DNA from: an uncultured Burkholderiales bacterium
GTDB taxonomy: Bacteria > Pseudomonadota > Gammaproteobacteria > Burkholderiales > Burkholderiaceae_C
Length of the DNA: 13,259 nucleotides
Direction: 5' to 3'
NCBI GenBank assembly: GCA_903856995.1
Contig: CAIODK010000129.1
Coordinates: 1-13,259, forward strand
Shown here piece by piece: positions 13,229-13,259 of the stretch (positions are counted from its first letter, which is position 1; each line of letters begins with the position of its first letter). The translations under genes and the position numbers were made by a program. Under the pieces are notes generated by a model that did no database searches, was not told the origin of the DNA, and was given only the letters and a program-made list of their open reading frames with translations.

Positions 13229-13259
13229 GGGTCGCCGTGGCGCCTTCAATGTGCATGCC
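13175..13259 (+). mobile_element. Candidate 5' end of a group II intron inserted in nuoM (partial)
   Basis: Sequence unrelated to nuoM starts about here and runs to the window end. GGGCGCG at 13175 or GCGCGAC at 13177 each differs at one base from the bacterial group II intron start (GUGYGnn). GGCGAC at 13214-13219 pairs with GTCGCC at 13231-13236, and the intervening bases run on into GGTGAGGGTC. This closely resembles the GGTGAAAGTC or GGTGAGAGTC element found in domain I of many bacterial group II introns, 40-60 bases from the 5' end. If the intron begins at 13175, the upstream exon ends on a whole codon. The catalytic domain V, the reverse transcriptase gene and the 3' exon would be beyond the window. 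Other readings are an insertion sequence whose first gene starts at ATG 13201 behind GGGGGAG, or a chimeric contig end. Confidence 0.4.

Overview
The window is a single plus-strand respiratory gene cluster from a bacterium: the 3' end of tpiA, then secG, a tRNA-Leu(GAG) gene, and the operon for the proton-pumping NADH:quinone oxidoreductase (complex I), nuoA to nuoM. The separate nuoC and nuoD genes, the alphaproteobacterial/mitochondrial-style NuoG without the N7 cysteines, the order tpiA-secG-tRNA-Leu-nuo, and the protein wording throughout point to a betaproteobacterium of the order Burkholderiales. Heavy TTG leucine use and moderate GC suggest a Comamonadaceae member of the Limnohabitans/Rhodoferax type. 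That family-level placement is inference from memory of these proteins, not from a search.

Layout. 1-123 is the C-terminus of triosephosphate isomerase. 149-487 is secG. 488-769 is the only long non-coding stretch. It holds two inverted repeats after secG, the tRNA-Leu gene (597-681), and a strong hairpin in the nuoA leader (691-732) whose T-run lies on the minus strand. 770-13172 carries nuoA, B, C, D, E, F, G, H, I, J, K, L and the first two thirds of nuoM, nearly end to end with stop/start overlaps at D/E and J/K, near-contact at C/D, F/G, G/H and I/J, and clear Shine-Dalgarno sites at B, F, H, K and M. All iron-sulphur ligands, the quinone-site His/Tyr pair of NuoD and the key charged residues of the membrane subunits that can be checked are present, so the enzyme looks functional up to NuoM.

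How the genes work together. NuoE, F and G form the NADH dehydrogenase module (FMN and the N1a, N3, N1b, N4, N5 clusters). NuoB, C, D and I form the connecting quinone-reducing module (N2, N6a, N6b). NuoA, H, J, K, L and M form the membrane proton-pumping arm. nuoN is expected downstream but lies outside the window.

The anomaly is at the right edge. NuoM homology stops abruptly near residue 334-335, inside a normally well conserved His-Gly segment, and is replaced by 85 bases of unrelated sequence. That sequence begins with a near match to the group II intron 5' end and carries a hairpin whose loop resembles the group II domain I GGTGAAAGTC-type motif. The best reading is the first part of a group II intron interrupting nuoM. 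A chimeric contig end or another mobile element cannot be excluded from 85 bases. Apart from this junction the window is an ordinary, complete complex I operon.
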